A DNA stretch of 58,285 nt from NCBI GenBank assembly GCA_023443625.1, contig JAEZTQ010000025.1:1-58285 (forward strand), in the 5' to 3' direction. The notes beneath the pieces are model-generated. The model made no database searches and had not been told where the DNA came from. It was given only the letters and a program-made list of their open reading frames with translations. This DNA comes from Bacillota bacterium (lineage in GTDB: Bacteria > Bacillota_A > Clostridia > Lachnospirales > Lachnospiraceae). The position numbers and the translations under genes were made by a program. Positions 46,459-55,289 of this stretch are shown piece by piece (within the stretch, counting starts at the first letter, position 1; every line of letters begins with the position of its first letter).

Positions 46459-46887
46459 TCACTCTCCAATTCCTTGTTGAAACTTTATCGCCTCCTCCAT
46501 AGATACTTTACCTCTAGTCTTTTTCAATTGCTGTACACATCTTCCTCTAAGACTACGAAGTTCTTCTTCATTAATTTCTAACCCAGCTGCAAGTATATTC
46601 ATCATCATACTCATTTCAATGGATAGACGAAATAGATTGCTTGAATTTCTATTTTCTGTTTCTTTTAATGTTCCTTGTATAGCTGATATCAAAATCTTAG
46701 ACAGATATCCAGTGGTATCCTCACTAACAAGGTATCCCATATAAAAGTTTAAAGCTTTATCTATAAACTCACTTCGGCTTTTACAATTGTCTCTTTCAAG
46801 TAGGTTATCCATTTTTTCTATTGTTTCAGGATAGAGCCATACTGCTGTCCGTTTCTTTACATTATTCTTTATTTCTGCCAATTTCAT
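46459..46887 (-). CDS. Ribbon-helix-helix relaxosome accessory protein
   Basis: In this 142-residue protein the segment RTAVWLYPETIEKMDNLLERDNCKSRSEFIDKALNFYMGYL (about residues 12-53) is a ribbon-helix-helix DNA-binding domain. A helical C-terminal domain follows, with NEEELRSLRGRCVQQLKKTRGK. Directly upstream of the relaxase and beside the repeat-rich oriT-like region, it is the expected accessory factor that binds oriT repeats and positions the relaxase. GAGGTGAT precedes the ATG. It is probably autoregulated through the same repeats. Confidence 0.75.
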   Translation of the reverse strand: MKLAEIKNNVKKRTAVWLYPETIEKMDNLLERDNCKSRSEFIDKALNFYMGYLVSEDTTGYLSKILISAIQGTLKETENRNSSNLFRLSIEMSMMMNILAAGLEINEEELRSLRGRCVQQLKKTRGKVSMEEAIKFQQGIGE

Positions 46888-47291
46888 ATCACCTCAAACA
46901 TCTTATGTTTTGACTTGACCACCCAAGCGTTACACCTACAAATGCTTATCTTATGGGTTTTATTCTAATTACTGACCACCTAGATAGACACAAACCGTAT
47001 TTTCCGACCACCTGTCTTTATTCCTTTAACCCACGGCACTGCCGGGGGATGTGGATGGAAGGTGGAATTTTTTGACCACCTTCCTTTATCCTGCACCAAA
47101 ATCAATAGGGGGGTTCACTTACCTTTTAGGCTCATATTCTCCAAAATTCAAGTATCTTAAGGGTTAATCTGCTCTATTCATAAATCTCTTCAAATTCGCC
47201 CACAAATCGTTTTATCTTTCCTTAAGGATAACTTGTGCCACTCTCGTCCATACAATCGCACACAGGGGCAAATATCGCCCCAAAAATGGTT
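46888..47291. other. oriT-like region with four GACCACC repeats
   Basis: This 404-base non-coding region lies beside the relaxase genes. GACCACC occurs four times in the same orientation, at 46917-46923, 46974-46980, 47006-47012 and 47074-47080. The last copy forms a 7-bp hairpin with AAGGTGG at 47059-47065 (GGTGGAATTTTTTGACCACC). A G/C-rich block (cacggcactgccgggggatg) sits at about 47034-47052 and is a candidate for the nick region. Repeats of this kind are typical binding sites for ribbon-helix-helix accessory proteins at oriT. The nick site itself cannot be assigned by eye. Confidence 0.6.
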
Positions 47292-47546
47292 TTATTCCTG
47301 TGGAGTGGATACGGAGGTTGCAGTACCAGTATTTTTAGCTGGTTTTCTTGGTGTTTTAGCTTTACTTTCTTCCTCATTCTTTTCATCAATATATTCTCTG
47401 ACATTGGCTGGTACATATTTCTCATAGAGTTTTTGTAGTTGTTCTGCTAGTTCATCTTGTACATCAATCTCTTTCTTCTCCATATATTTCTTGATTGCTC
47501 TTAGTTTTTCTGCCTCAAGACTTACGCTGATAGTATCTTTTTTCAT
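47292..47546 (-). CDS. DUF6103-like small protein
   Basis: This 84-residue protein starts MKKDTISVSLEAEKLRAIKKYMEKKEIDVQDELAEQLQKLYEKYVPANVREYI. A short ribbon-like beginning and two helices are followed by a disordered Lys/Pro/Thr-rich tail. It is paralogous to the next upstream gene, with which it shares KLxAxxxYMxxKxxxVxxEL and YEKYVP. Family members accompany conjugation genes in clostridial elements and may be DNA-binding, as suggested by the ribbon-helix-helix-like pattern. The start at 47546 has GGAGG 8 bases upstream. Confidence 0.65.
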   Translation of the reverse strand: MKKDTISVSLEAEKLRAIKKYMEKKEIDVQDELAEQLQKLYEKYVPANVREYIDEKNEEESKAKTPRKPAKNTGTATSVSTPQE

Positions 47547-47615
47547 CCAACATGCCTCCTTCATTCTATTAACTTTTTTATGGATTCCATTTCAAAAACA
47601 GAAAAGGAATAGCCA

Positions 47616-48014
47616 CTACATACTCATGACCATTCCCTGATTTTCATCCACTGTCTGCTCTGGAGACTCTTCAATTTCTTCTGCATTTATAGTTTCTATA
47701 GGAACTTCTGCCTGTTCACTTTTCACTCTTTCAGTCCTTCTTCTGCCACGATTAGAGGTGGCTCTTGGAGTGATTTCTGACGAACTTTCAATAATAGGGG
47801 CCGTTGTTTCCGTCTGGTTATCCTGTTCATTATCATTTCTCTCTAGATATCTTCTAGTAGCTGATGGAACGTATTTCTCGTAGATACTACTAATATGTTT
47901 TTGCAATTCTCCCTCTACAGTCAGATCCTTTTCATTCATATAAAACCGTAATGCTTCTAACTTTTCTTTTTGAAAAGTTACCTGTAATGTTGCTTTTTCC
48001 GTTGAAATACTCAT
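47616..48014 (-). CDS. DUF6103-like protein with an extended tail
   Basis: This 132-residue protein has an N-terminal ~55 residues (TLQVTFQKEKLEALRFYMNEKDLTVEGELQKHISSIYEKYVPSATRRYL) paralogous to the adjacent downstream gene, indicating a tandem duplication followed by divergence. The remaining residues are a low-complexity Glu/Thr/Arg-rich tail with RGRRRTERVK, which could bind nucleic acid. AAGGAGG precedes the ATG. It lies in the same operon as the DUF5688-like gene, 22 bases upstream. Its function is not established. Confidence 0.65.
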   Translation of the reverse strand: MSISTEKATLQVTFQKEKLEALRFYMNEKDLTVEGELQKHISSIYEKYVPSATRRYLERNDNEQDNQTETTAPIIESSSEITPRATSNRGRRRTERVKSEQAEVPIETINAEEIEESPEQTVDENQGMVMSM

Positions 48015-48036
48015 CTTCTAAATCCTCCTTTTCTAC

Positions 48037-48990
48037 CTACATTTTCATCTCCATACCTTGGGACTGTCCGAATTCCTCTATAAGTGATAGCTTATTATCC
48101 TTAGAACTATAACGGTAAATTGCATCTGATAATACTTCATCAGGTTCTACTTGGCTCTCATTTACTTCTGAAACCATCCTTTGAATAAATTCTAAATCTA
48201 TATTTTCTTCCACCATAATATCTGCTTCTTTTATTATGATGACTTCGTGGAGAGAAGATGGTAATACTATAAAATCTCCACCTAATTTTTCTGCAATCGA
48301 AGACATTACTTCTTCATCAAATATATATGCTGCGCCCTGCATCCTTCTATCATTACTTAGTACCCACATCATATTTTCTCCTGCCATTTCCTCAAATAGC
48401 TCCACTTCTTCTCCCATTAGTTCTGCGATAATATCATTCATATTTTCGAATTTAGGTGGTAATATCTTTGGCATATTCCTCACTGCTTGGTCATGAATTT
48501 CTCTTTGGTCAACACCAAAAAGCTTTAAGTGATCATTATTTAATAAAATACTTCCTGTACCTTCTTCTGATATAGATACATTCACCCGATATACAATTGC
48601 TAAGTCTTCTCTAATTTGATGAGGAATTTCTTGTAATAGCTTTTCATTTTTCTCTGCATTAATAACCATGTAATAAAGATTATCTTTTATGTTATTGTAG
48701 GTGAAATTTTCTAAATTAAACTGTGGTGTCCTTTTTATTTCTCTTTGAAAAATCTCACCAATCTGACCCATAGTATCCTCAATCTTCATACCCTCCTGAT
48801 GTAAGTCATAAAAAGCATTCAGGTAAATATTAGGACAGATATTGCTTTCTCCACGCAGCGTAAGTCCTGTTAATTCCTCCCCATTATTTTTTCTGACCAC
48901 ATTAATTTCTGGTGATACATCTTTATATTCCTCTGGTAAATAATCCTTAATTTCTCTTTTTACACTTTCTACATATTCATTAAATGTCAT
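48037..48990 (-). CDS. DUF5688-family protein
   Basis: This 317-residue soluble protein starts MTFNEYVESVKREIKDYLPEEYKDVSPEINVVRKNNGEELTGL and contains NICPNIYLNAFYDLHQEG, a long middle domain and GGDFIVLPSSLHEVIII near residue 240. It fits the DUF5688 family of conjugative and gut Firmicutes genomes, whose function is unknown. AGGAGAAAG precedes the ATG. It is one of a series of closely spaced accessory genes of the element and is probably co-transcribed with them. Confidence 0.65.
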   Translation of the reverse strand: MTFNEYVESVKREIKDYLPEEYKDVSPEINVVRKNNGEELTGLTLRGESNICPNIYLNAFYDLHQEGMKIEDTMGQIGEIFQREIKRTPQFNLENFTYNNIKDNLYYMVINAEKNEKLLQEIPHQIREDLAIVYRVNVSISEEGTGSILLNNDHLKLFGVDQREIHDQAVRNMPKILPPKFENMNDIIAELMGEEVELFEEMAGENMMWVLSNDRRMQGAAYIFDEEVMSSIAEKLGGDFIVLPSSLHEVIIIKEADIMVEENIDLEFIQRMVSEVNESQVEPDEVLSDAIYRYSSKDNKLSLIEEFGQSQGMEMKM

Positions 48991-49088
48991 ATGCTTTCTC
49001 CTTTACATGTGCTGTTCTCATTGAAACAGACTGCTTTTTATAGTTACCTTCATTACTACCTGCTACTTAAAAAACTTACAATCTTATT

Positions 49089-49469
49089 TTAAAAATCAAA
49101 TCCTATAAACTCCATCCTTGGTTGTGCCTCTGGTTCTTCTCCTGTGAATTCTTGAATTTTACCAAATTCATGTGTGTATTTTTTTATTTGCTCATCACTC
49201 AAGGATATAAATTCTCCATCTTGGCTATCTCCTACAATAAAAAAAGGACCAGCAATAATGTCATTACCAACCCTTCGATTTAGTTCCATCTCATTTAATT
49301 TTCCTTCTTCATTACATACTAAAATACAATTATCATCTAAATAAATACATTCAAATAATCCCTCAACCTCTCCTTGAATACCCTCCAAATCATTCTCTAT
49401 TTCTTTTTCATAAGGCAATTTTTGTGGCTCAATCTTTAAGATACGAATCGTCTTTTTTATATTATCCAT
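49089..49469 (-). CDS. DUF3846-domain protein
   Basis: This 126-residue protein has the DUF3846 pattern: TIRILKIEPQKLPYEKEIENDLEGIQGEVEGLFECIYLDDNCILVCNEEGKLN, then NRRVGNDIIAGPFFIVGDSQDGEFISLSDEQIKKYTHEF. The family is common in conjugative elements and phages of Firmicutes and may have a SAM-independent regulatory role; no catalytic residues are evident. GGAGGATGATTG precedes the ATG. It lies 12 bases after the 192-residue gene in the accessory block. Confidence 0.7.
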   Translation of the reverse strand: MDNIKKTIRILKIEPQKLPYEKEIENDLEGIQGEVEGLFECIYLDDNCILVCNEEGKLNEMELNRRVGNDIIAGPFFIVGDSQDGEFISLSDEQIKKYTHEFGKIQEFTGEEPEAQPRMEFIGFDF

Positions 49470-49481
49470 TCAATCATCCTC

Positions 49482-50060
49482 CTACATATTTATGTTTTGA
49501 CTTGGCTTTATTTCTTCATCTAAGTTACTGCAATAGTCAAGATAGATTGTCATATCGAAGCAATCATCTAACACCTCAATTTCTGCGATTTCATCTCTGC
49601 TTGTTAGTTCATCTAAGAGTAAAGTTCCAATACCATTGTTTTCTTTTACAACTATTCCATAGGATTCTTCTATCTCATCAAAATAAATAGACCAACTTCC
49701 ATTTGAAGTATTCTCTGTCGCCTCCTTTATTATTTGCTCTGCCACCATTGAGATCTGCTGTTCAATATATGGCTTAATGTTTGGCATAAATGCAACATAC
49801 CTTGGATAATCATATCCTTGACTATCAATTAAAATCCCATCTCCACTGTCAATATTTAATGCAAGTAGTCCATGGAGCTTTCCAGCAGAATCTATATACA
49901 TTTCTTCCTTTCTATCTGCAATAAAGGATTGTTCACTTAATAAATTCTTGCTAAATGTCTCAAATTCCTTATCATTCAATAATTCAATTCCATTAATTAC
50001 ACATTCCCTCGTATTGAATGCAGATGTTTTTCGTTCAAATATTGCTTTTGTAGTTAACAT
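49482..50060 (-). CDS. DUF6329-like hypothetical protein
   Basis: This 192-residue acidic protein has no membrane segment: MLTTKAIFERKTSAFNTRECVINGIELLN ... LHGLLALNIDSGDGILIDSQGYDYPRYVAFMPNIK. It resembles the DUF6329 family found in clostridial mobile elements, and no function is known. GGAGGAGCAT precedes the ATG. It is part of the accessory operon, between the NlpC/P60 hydrolase and the DUF3846 gene, with a spacing of 12 bases on each side. Confidence 0.55.
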   Translation of the reverse strand: MLTTKAIFERKTSAFNTRECVINGIELLNDKEFETFSKNLLSEQSFIADRKEEMYIDSAGKLHGLLALNIDSGDGILIDSQGYDYPRYVAFMPNIKPYIEQQISMVAEQIIKEATENTSNGSWSIYFDEIEESYGIVVKENNGIGTLLLDELTSRDEIAEIEVLDDCFDMTIYLDYCSNLDEEIKPSQNINM

Positions 50061-50072
50061 ATGCTCCTCCTT

Positions 50073-51182
50073 TTATTTTAAAATATGGGGTCTACCATAT
50101 AAAACCTGTTTGTTTGAATCAAATAAATCTCTGTACACCACCTGTCCTTTCGAGTATGAGGCATCTATTACTTTTCCATTTCCGGCATAGATTCCTACAT
50201 GTGTAATGTTCATAAATCTGCCGTTTGGCTTGTGACTCCAAAATACTAAATCTCCAGGAACTAAATCTTCTTTTGAAACAGTAAGATTATTATTCACGCA
50301 AAATCTTCCTTGCTCTGCTGCAGTTGCTGGTATAATTATTCCAATCTGTCTGTAGCTCCACATGGTCAAATAACTGCAATCCGTATAATTTCCTTGTCCT
50401 CTTCTTTCTTGTGAATAGGGATCTCCAAGCCTTGACATGGCAAGCTTTACTATCTCTGACCCCTTCTCACCCTCTGGCAAATCATGATACAACTTCTCTA
50501 ATTCTTCTGGAGTAATGCTCTGTGTCCAATCTCCCCATTCCCCAAAACCATCTCCTTCACTTGGTGCTGGAACTCCATACTTAATTCGGTAATAAATTTC
50601 ATTGGCATTGGCCATATCTTCATAAGTAGTTTCCTTTCCCATAATACTTTCAATATTTGTATAGACTTCTGGTAGAGTATCAATTGGAACTGCCACAAGA
50701 TATGTTTCCTCCACTTCATTTCCGTCTGCATCAATTATGGTTCTTGTTCGTTCCTCATAAGTGACAAAGCAGTCAATATATTTACCTTGATCTACACCTG
50801 ATGGCTGGTCAGAGGCGAAATACAGAGAATAAAAAATAGCCTTAACCCTTATAGAGTCCAGACTATCTTCATCTTCCATTTGACCATTTACTTCCTCTAT
50901 TCTTTCACCAAGCATTGTAAAGCTATTACGCATATCTTCTATCTGACCTCGATATTCTTCTGGAATATTTCCTGATATAGCACCTCCATGAAAGGATAAC
51001 CCAATAGCAGTATTGTTATGATTTGCTGTTCCTGAAAGCAATCCACAGATAATAACAATGATTAGTATAAATGGAGATAGGATTGCAGCAATAGTCCACC
51101 CTATACCTTTTCTCAGCCTTTCATCTGATAATGCTGTTATAGCTGCTTTTGCAACAAGTCCTATGGTTGTAGGGTCTGCCAT
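50073..51182 (-). CDS. NlpC/P60 cell-wall hydrolase of the conjugation system
   Basis: This 369-residue protein has an N-terminal membrane segment (GIGWTIAAILSPFILIIVIICGLL, about 24-48), a helical extracellular stalk and a C-terminal NlpC/P60 domain. The catalytic Cys is in GNYTDCSYLTMWSY (near residue 265), the His in NITHVGIYAGNGKVID, and LVPGDLVFWS is conserved. It cleaves peptidoglycan stem peptides and opens the wall for the transfer channel, like Tn916 Orf14/VirB1-type enzymes. There is no upstream lysozyme-like domain, unlike Tn916 Orf14. GGTGGTGATAA precedes the ATG. It is 6 bases from the next upstream gene. Confidence 0.85.
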   Translation of the reverse strand: MADPTTIGLVAKAAITALSDERLRKGIGWTIAAILSPFILIIVIICGLLSGTANHNNTAIGLSFHGGAISGNIPEEYRGQIEDMRNSFTMLGERIEEVNGQMEDEDSLDSIRVKAIFYSLYFASDQPSGVDQGKYIDCFVTYEERTRTIIDADGNEVEETYLVAVPIDTLPEVYTNIESIMGKETTYEDMANANEIYYRIKYGVPAPSEGDGFGEWGDWTQSITPEELEKLYHDLPEGEKGSEIVKLAMSRLGDPYSQERRGQGNYTDCSYLTMWSYRQIGIIIPATAAEQGRFCVNNNLTVSKEDLVPGDLVFWSHKPNGRFMNITHVGIYAGNGKVIDASYSKGQVVYRDLFDSNKQVLYGRPHILK

Positions 51183-51188
51183 TTATTA

Positions 51189-51728
51189 TCACCACCATTT
51201 CATTCCGAATAAGCTTTCTTGCTCGCCTATATCATTCATCTCATCTTTCATCCTATCTTCCATTTTACCTATAGTTTTATCTACCGCGTTTTCTAAAATA
51301 TCCGTATCAAATCCTGCATCTATATATCCCTCTTCAATGGAAGTTTTGTAATGCTTAGATGGTATTCCAAGTTCATGACCAGGTGTCATAACATAAACCA
51401 TTGCTGAAACAGTACTACCATTTAACACAATCTCCATGTTTTCCTTTTGATAAAAATTAGGGTATCCTTCATACCCATCTAGTGATTTCTCATCTTCTGG
51501 TTGGATTCCCCATAGCAAAACGGGAACGCTACTTCCTACACATGGTTCAATAGTTGCCACTGCACTATATCTTGAACCACGAAATACAAGCTCATATCCC
51601 TTTATTTCTGATGCCCCAATGACTTTTGCAGTAGGGCATCGTTGTTTCATCTGTGATAGATTTAAATTACTTCCATAGGCAATGTATAATATTTCTGGTG
51701 CTGACTCATTTGATTTTTTATTTTCCAT
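51189..51728 (-). CDS. Gamma-glutamylcyclotransferase-family protein
   Basis: This 179-residue protein has the GGCT-like fold motif ILYIAYGSNLNLSQMKQRCPTAKVIG near the N-terminus, then YELVFRGSRYSAVATIEP, and PVLLWGIQPEDEKSLDGYEGYPNFYQKE, where the catalytic Glu lies in the DGYEGYP turn. Such enzymes release 5-oxoproline from gamma-glutamyl peptides. It sits 9 bases after an amidoligase gene, so the two probably make and break the same gamma-linked or isopeptide bonds, possibly in cell wall or peptide tags. That pairing is an inference. GGAGGTTAGG precedes the ATG. Confidence 0.8.
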   Translation of the reverse strand: MENKKSNESAPEILYIAYGSNLNLSQMKQRCPTAKVIGASEIKGYELVFRGSRYSAVATIEPCVGSSVPVLLWGIQPEDEKSLDGYEGYPNFYQKENMEIVLNGSTVSAMVYVMTPGHELGIPSKHYKTSIEEGYIDAGFDTDILENAVDKTIGKMEDRMKDEMNDIGEQESLFGMKWW

Positions 51729-51737
51729 CCTAACCTC

Positions 51738-52784
51738 CTACTGATTCATAGACATAGTAAAAGCAGGAGATTCTTCCTCCTGCTCATCTATTGCCATATC
51801 ATTATTTTGTGTTTCTATTATCTCTTCCTGTGAATCTGAAAGCTCAACTTCTCTCTTTTTTCTTAACCTCTCTTTCTGTGCTTCTGCCTGTTCAGGTGAC
51901 TTCCATGCAATATTTCCTTCTAAATGGTCAAGGAGATGTTTCCTTGCTGTTTTGAATTCATCTCCTATTAAACCAAGTCTTAATAGCCATACTCTGAAGG
52001 TATATTTTTCATTTTCTGATACAGTTTTTATTGGACTTGCTGACCTTTGGTTGTATGCTTGAGCCGTAATAGCCATACAAAATTGCAGATATGCTTTCAT
52101 CTTCCCAGCATGAAGGGAACCATTAAAGGCACGAAACTCGATCGTTCCCTTTTGAAAGACCGAATGAAGATTCAAACAGTGGTATCTGCTATCATGATAA
52201 TGTTGATGGCCTCCATCCCTACCGTTGTACCATAGGTTTCTTAGCTTACTGATAGTTTTGGGTTTTTGTTTATTTAACTTTTCTAAAAATTCTACATCTA
52301 TCTTTTTACAATATCGCCTTTCCCTCTCCGAACTTACCTTTAATGCCTTATATATCATATTTTCTTTTGCTGCTACAATATTAACAAGATTTCTTAATTG
52401 ATATGCTTCAAAAGGTGCCGCATTAATGTGAATATGGATTCCACAGGACTTATTACTAAATGCTCCAGCCTCTCTGAGCTTACGCACCATCTCCTGTATC
52501 CTTTCGATATCTTCATACTTACAAATGGGACTAACAAGTTCAACACTGTATTCTCTGTCAGCTATTTGCTTTCTATTTCCCACTTTCTTCTGACAGCTGA
52601 TACTACCATCACTTACAAATTTCCACTTTCGGTTTTCATTATCCCTTACACTATAAGTATCATAACCACCACCTTCATGTTCAGCTATCCCACCAAGATA
52701 TTCAACAACTACTTCAGCAGCTCTTCTTCTTGTTATGCCTGTCATCTCAATTTCAATTCCAAAGTTCTGTTCTCTTAAATCCAC
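51738..52784 (-). CDS. Amidoligase-family protein
   Basis: This 348-residue protein starts FGIEIEMTGITRRRAAEVV, with KWKFVSDGSI and VSPICKYEDI. It contains SCGIHIHINAAPFEAYQLRNLVN and IEFRAFNGSLHAGKM, the amidoligase pattern related to the glutamine synthetase/ATP-grasp COOH-NH2 ligases. It probably links an amine to a carboxyl group, forming an amide bond. The GTG start at 52784 is preceded by GGTGAGG. A low-complexity Glu/Asp/Met-rich tail closes the protein. The adjacent GGCT gene is the likely partner. This pair recurs in clostridial conjugative elements. Confidence 0.8.
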   Translation of the reverse strand: MDLREQNFGIEIEMTGITRRRAAEVVVEYLGGIAEHEGGGYDTYSVRDNENRKWKFVSDGSISCQKKVGNRKQIADREYSVELVSPICKYEDIERIQEMVRKLREAGAFSNKSCGIHIHINAAPFEAYQLRNLVNIVAAKENMIYKALKVSSERERRYCKKIDVEFLEKLNKQKPKTISKLRNLWYNGRDGGHQHYHDSRYHCLNLHSVFQKGTIEFRAFNGSLHAGKMKAYLQFCMAITAQAYNQRSASPIKTVSENEKYTFRVWLLRLGLIGDEFKTARKHLLDHLEGNIAWKSPEQAEAQKERLRKKREVELSDSQEEIIETQNNDMAIDEQEEESPAFTMSMNQ

Positions 52785-52796
52785 AGCCTCACCACC

Positions 52797-53309
52797 TTAC
52801 CATTGCTTTTTTGCTTCAATGATGTCCTCAGCATTTTGAAATCCTGCATACTTAGAGGCGGTGACAATATATTCTGTAAGTCTTTCATTCCTCCAAGAGT
52901 CTATTAGCTGTCCATGGCATATATCATGGAGTTCATTTATCTTTAGTATAGTGCTTTCAATAATTCTAGATACTTGCGTAGATTCTCCACCAGATAGCTT
53001 TATCTTATCAATATATTCATTGAGAATATGGTCAAATTCTTCAATATTCCTTTCATCATAATGGTTATATGCTAGGAAGGGATTTTTATATTCTTCTCCA
53101 TTAATACAGCACTTTATCTGCTCCAATAGTCTTGGCCTATTCTTTTTTTCTGCCTTTAAAAACTGTTCCATAAAACAAAGCAAGTCATTATCCCTGTTTG
53201 GAGTGTAACTGATGCACACCCTCAAATCATCTATAATGCCTTGCTTTTGTTCTCGATAGGATTCAATTTTTTCTTGTTTCTTTACCCATTCTACACTTTC
53301 AGTAGTCAC
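52797..53309 (-). CDS. Hypothetical conjugation-operon protein
   Basis: This 170-residue helical, charged protein has no membrane segment. I do not recognise a family. The section ISYTPNRDNDLLCFMEQFLKAEKKNRPRLLEQIKCCINGEEYKNPF is the most distinctive. It starts at a GTG that shares a base with the VirB4 stop (TAGTG), so translation is coupled to VirB4. This suggests a small partner of the transfer machinery or an accessory protein. Confidence 0.55.
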   Translation of the reverse strand: MTTESVEWVKKQEKIESYREQKQGIIDDLRVCISYTPNRDNDLLCFMEQFLKAEKKNRPRLLEQIKCCINGEEYKNPFLAYNHYDERNIEEFDHILNEYIDKIKLSGGESTQVSRIIESTILKINELHDICHGQLIDSWRNERLTEYIVTASKYAGFQNAEDIIEAKKQW

Positions 53310-55129
53310 TACCTTCCACCTGCCTTTCCGAATAATTTTTCCTTATATGCTGGAGCATGGACAGCTAAATTATAACGCTCATTACCACACTTATATAAAC
53401 AGACCCCTCTCTGTGGAAATTTAATAAGATTGTATTCTGATTCTTCAAGCTGCAAGGTATCCATATAAAACTGCTTATCAATATTTCCTGCATTAAATAA
53501 AAAAGCGTGTGCTGGAATAGAAAACAGTGGTTTCGTCAGCTCCTTAATTCCTTCAATATTGAAGTCCTCAAGGTTTTGACTACTAAGTATTACTGCTGAT
53601 TCTTTCTTTCGCACTCGCTTCATAAAATTACGGATATATTCTATTGCAGTAAGATTGGTAAGGAATAAATACAATTCATCAATTCCAGCTGCAGTATTAC
53701 CTTCCGTTAATAGTTTATCTGACATAAAGGATAAAACATTAAACAGTAATGCGTTCTTTACATTTTTACTGGCCTGTAATAACCCCTTTACTCCAAACAC
53801 AATAAATCGATTAGAGGTTATATTGGTATGTCCGTTGAAAAACTTACTTTCTGCCCCTTGGCACATAGAATGAAGTCCAAGTAGGATTTCTTGTAATAAT
53901 TCTGCCGTGTAGAGCTGATATTTTCCCTTGTCATAGCCTTTATATTCTTCCTCTATTAATGTATATAAATCTGAAAGAATAGGATAATCAACCGATTTTA
54001 ATCGGCTGAAATTTGTACTATCACTGATGCTCCATTTGGTGTAGAGTTTTCCTAGCATAATTTCTATAACATCGATATGCCTATCATCAAAATCTTTATA
54101 GCACCTAAAGAAATCTTTTAAAAAACTAATGTGTTGACTTAGCTTTGTCGCTTGTCTAAATGCAAGAGGAGCATCTTTATCCTGTGGACTTCCTCCCTCA
54201 TCCCAAGTCTTTGGTTCTAGTGGATTTATCATATATTCTCCACTCATTAAATCTACAAAGCATCCACCTATATTTTCTGCTAGCTCCACATACTCATGCT
54301 CTGGATCTAAGCATATGACATTCTTTCCTGATTCTAAGATATTACATAATATTAGCTTTAATAAATAGCTTTTCCCTTGTCCTGAATTACCAAGAATAAG
54401 AATACAGGGGTTTGTTTTATCATCATCTCTTTTATCAAAATCAACGAGAATATTAGAACCAAACTTATCTCTACCTAAATAAAATCCGTTGCTATCGGTC
54501 TTGCCTGAATAATTAAAGGGATATAGATTTGCAACTGAGGATGCTGGAAGTACTCTTTCAAATTGACTGGCAAATATATTTCTTCCTGTTGGACCAACAC
54601 ACAAAAACCCTTGCTGTTGCCTAAGTATAAGTCTATCTACATTTAATTTAGAACGAACAAGTTCTGTTAACACATCCGTCTGTAATAGTTTCAAGCTGTC
54701 ATAATCACTTGCAGTAAGTTCAATATATACTGCACAATGAAGGAGTGGCTCTCTGTTTCTATGCATGGTTGATACAAGGGTAACAACATCTTGTAAGTTG
54801 CTTTCTGCTGTTACGGTCTGTTGCAAATCATTTGTATTTGCAGTATTCATTCTGTTTTTATTTGCTGCATTATGAATTATTTTCTTTTCTTCATTAGGAG
54901 TTACCTGTCTAGTATAGATTCTAAGGGTTACTCCATCTTTTTCCCCAAGATGACGAAGGATTGCCTGTTCACTGGTGCTTGTGGGGTATTCTCTTAGTGC
55001 CCATACGCATCTGTTGGTATTACCACAGATAAAATGGTCTGTGTTGAATTTGATGATGGATGGAGCAATCATATCTACAAAGGTTTTGATTTTCTCATCT
55101 TCTGCAATAGGTAGTTTCTTTTTTACCAT
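53309..55129 (-). CDS. VirB4/TraE-like conjugative ATPase
   Basis: This 606-residue ATPase of the VirB4/TrsE family has an N-terminal domain (about 1-210), then Walker A ILGNSGQGKSYLLK near residue 245, with NVICLDPEHEYVELAENIGG, GIDELYLFLTNLTAIEYIRNFMKRVRKKESAVILSSQNLEDF carrying Walker B and motif III, and IPAHAFLFNAG. VirB4 powers assembly of, and DNA passage through, the type IV secretion channel. GAGAGG lies upstream of the ATG. A terminator hairpin just upstream (55164-55194) suggests that it has a separate promoter or depends on read-through. Confidence 0.9.
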   Translation of the reverse strand: MVKKKLPIAEDEKIKTFVDMIAPSIIKFNTDHFICGNTNRCVWALREYPTSTSEQAILRHLGEKDGVTLRIYTRQVTPNEEKKIIHNAANKNRMNTANTNDLQQTVTAESNLQDVVTLVSTMHRNREPLLHCAVYIELTASDYDSLKLLQTDVLTELVRSKLNVDRLILRQQQGFLCVGPTGRNIFASQFERVLPASSVANLYPFNYSGKTDSNGFYLGRDKFGSNILVDFDKRDDDKTNPCILILGNSGQGKSYLLKLILCNILESGKNVICLDPEHEYVELAENIGGCFVDLMSGEYMINPLEPKTWDEGGSPQDKDAPLAFRQATKLSQHISFLKDFFRCYKDFDDRHIDVIEIMLGKLYTKWSISDSTNFSRLKSVDYPILSDLYTLIEEEYKGYDKGKYQLYTAELLQEILLGLHSMCQGAESKFFNGHTNITSNRFIVFGVKGLLQASKNVKNALLFNVLSFMSDKLLTEGNTAAGIDELYLFLTNLTAIEYIRNFMKRVRKKESAVILSSQNLEDFNIEGIKELTKPLFSIPAHAFLFNAGNIDKQFYMDTLQLEESEYNLIKFPQRGVCLYKCGNERYNLAVHAPAYKEKLFGKAGGR

Positions 55130-55163
55130 AGCATCTTCTTGCCTCTCTTTCTTTTTCTGTATT

Positions 55164-55194
55164 AAAAAAAGCCCTACACGTCAGTGCAAGGCTA
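55164..55194 (-). terminator. Terminator-like hairpin upstream of VirB4
   Basis: On the minus strand AGCCTTGCAC pairs with GTGTAGGGCT, with two G-U pairs, followed by TTTTTTT. It sits after the zinc-ribbon gene and 35 bases before the VirB4 start, within what would otherwise be one operon. Confidence 0.65.
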
Positions 55195-55289
55195 TAGATA
55201 TAAATAGATTTATTATTAAGTTGTTTCATAATCTTATAGATAAATTAGAATGTTTTGACCTAGTTTATTTAATCATATTATGATTTCAT

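Noticed and set aside
46888..47291. CRISPR array, because of the repeated GACCACC boxes
   Set aside because: Repeats are only 7 bases long, irregularly spaced and lacking cas genes; they fit oriT or regulator sites.
47222..47438. Overlapping open frames of 64-67 codons on both strands near 47222-47438
   Set aside because: They overlap the DUF6103-like gene and have no start signals; that gene has a clear site and a paralogue next door.
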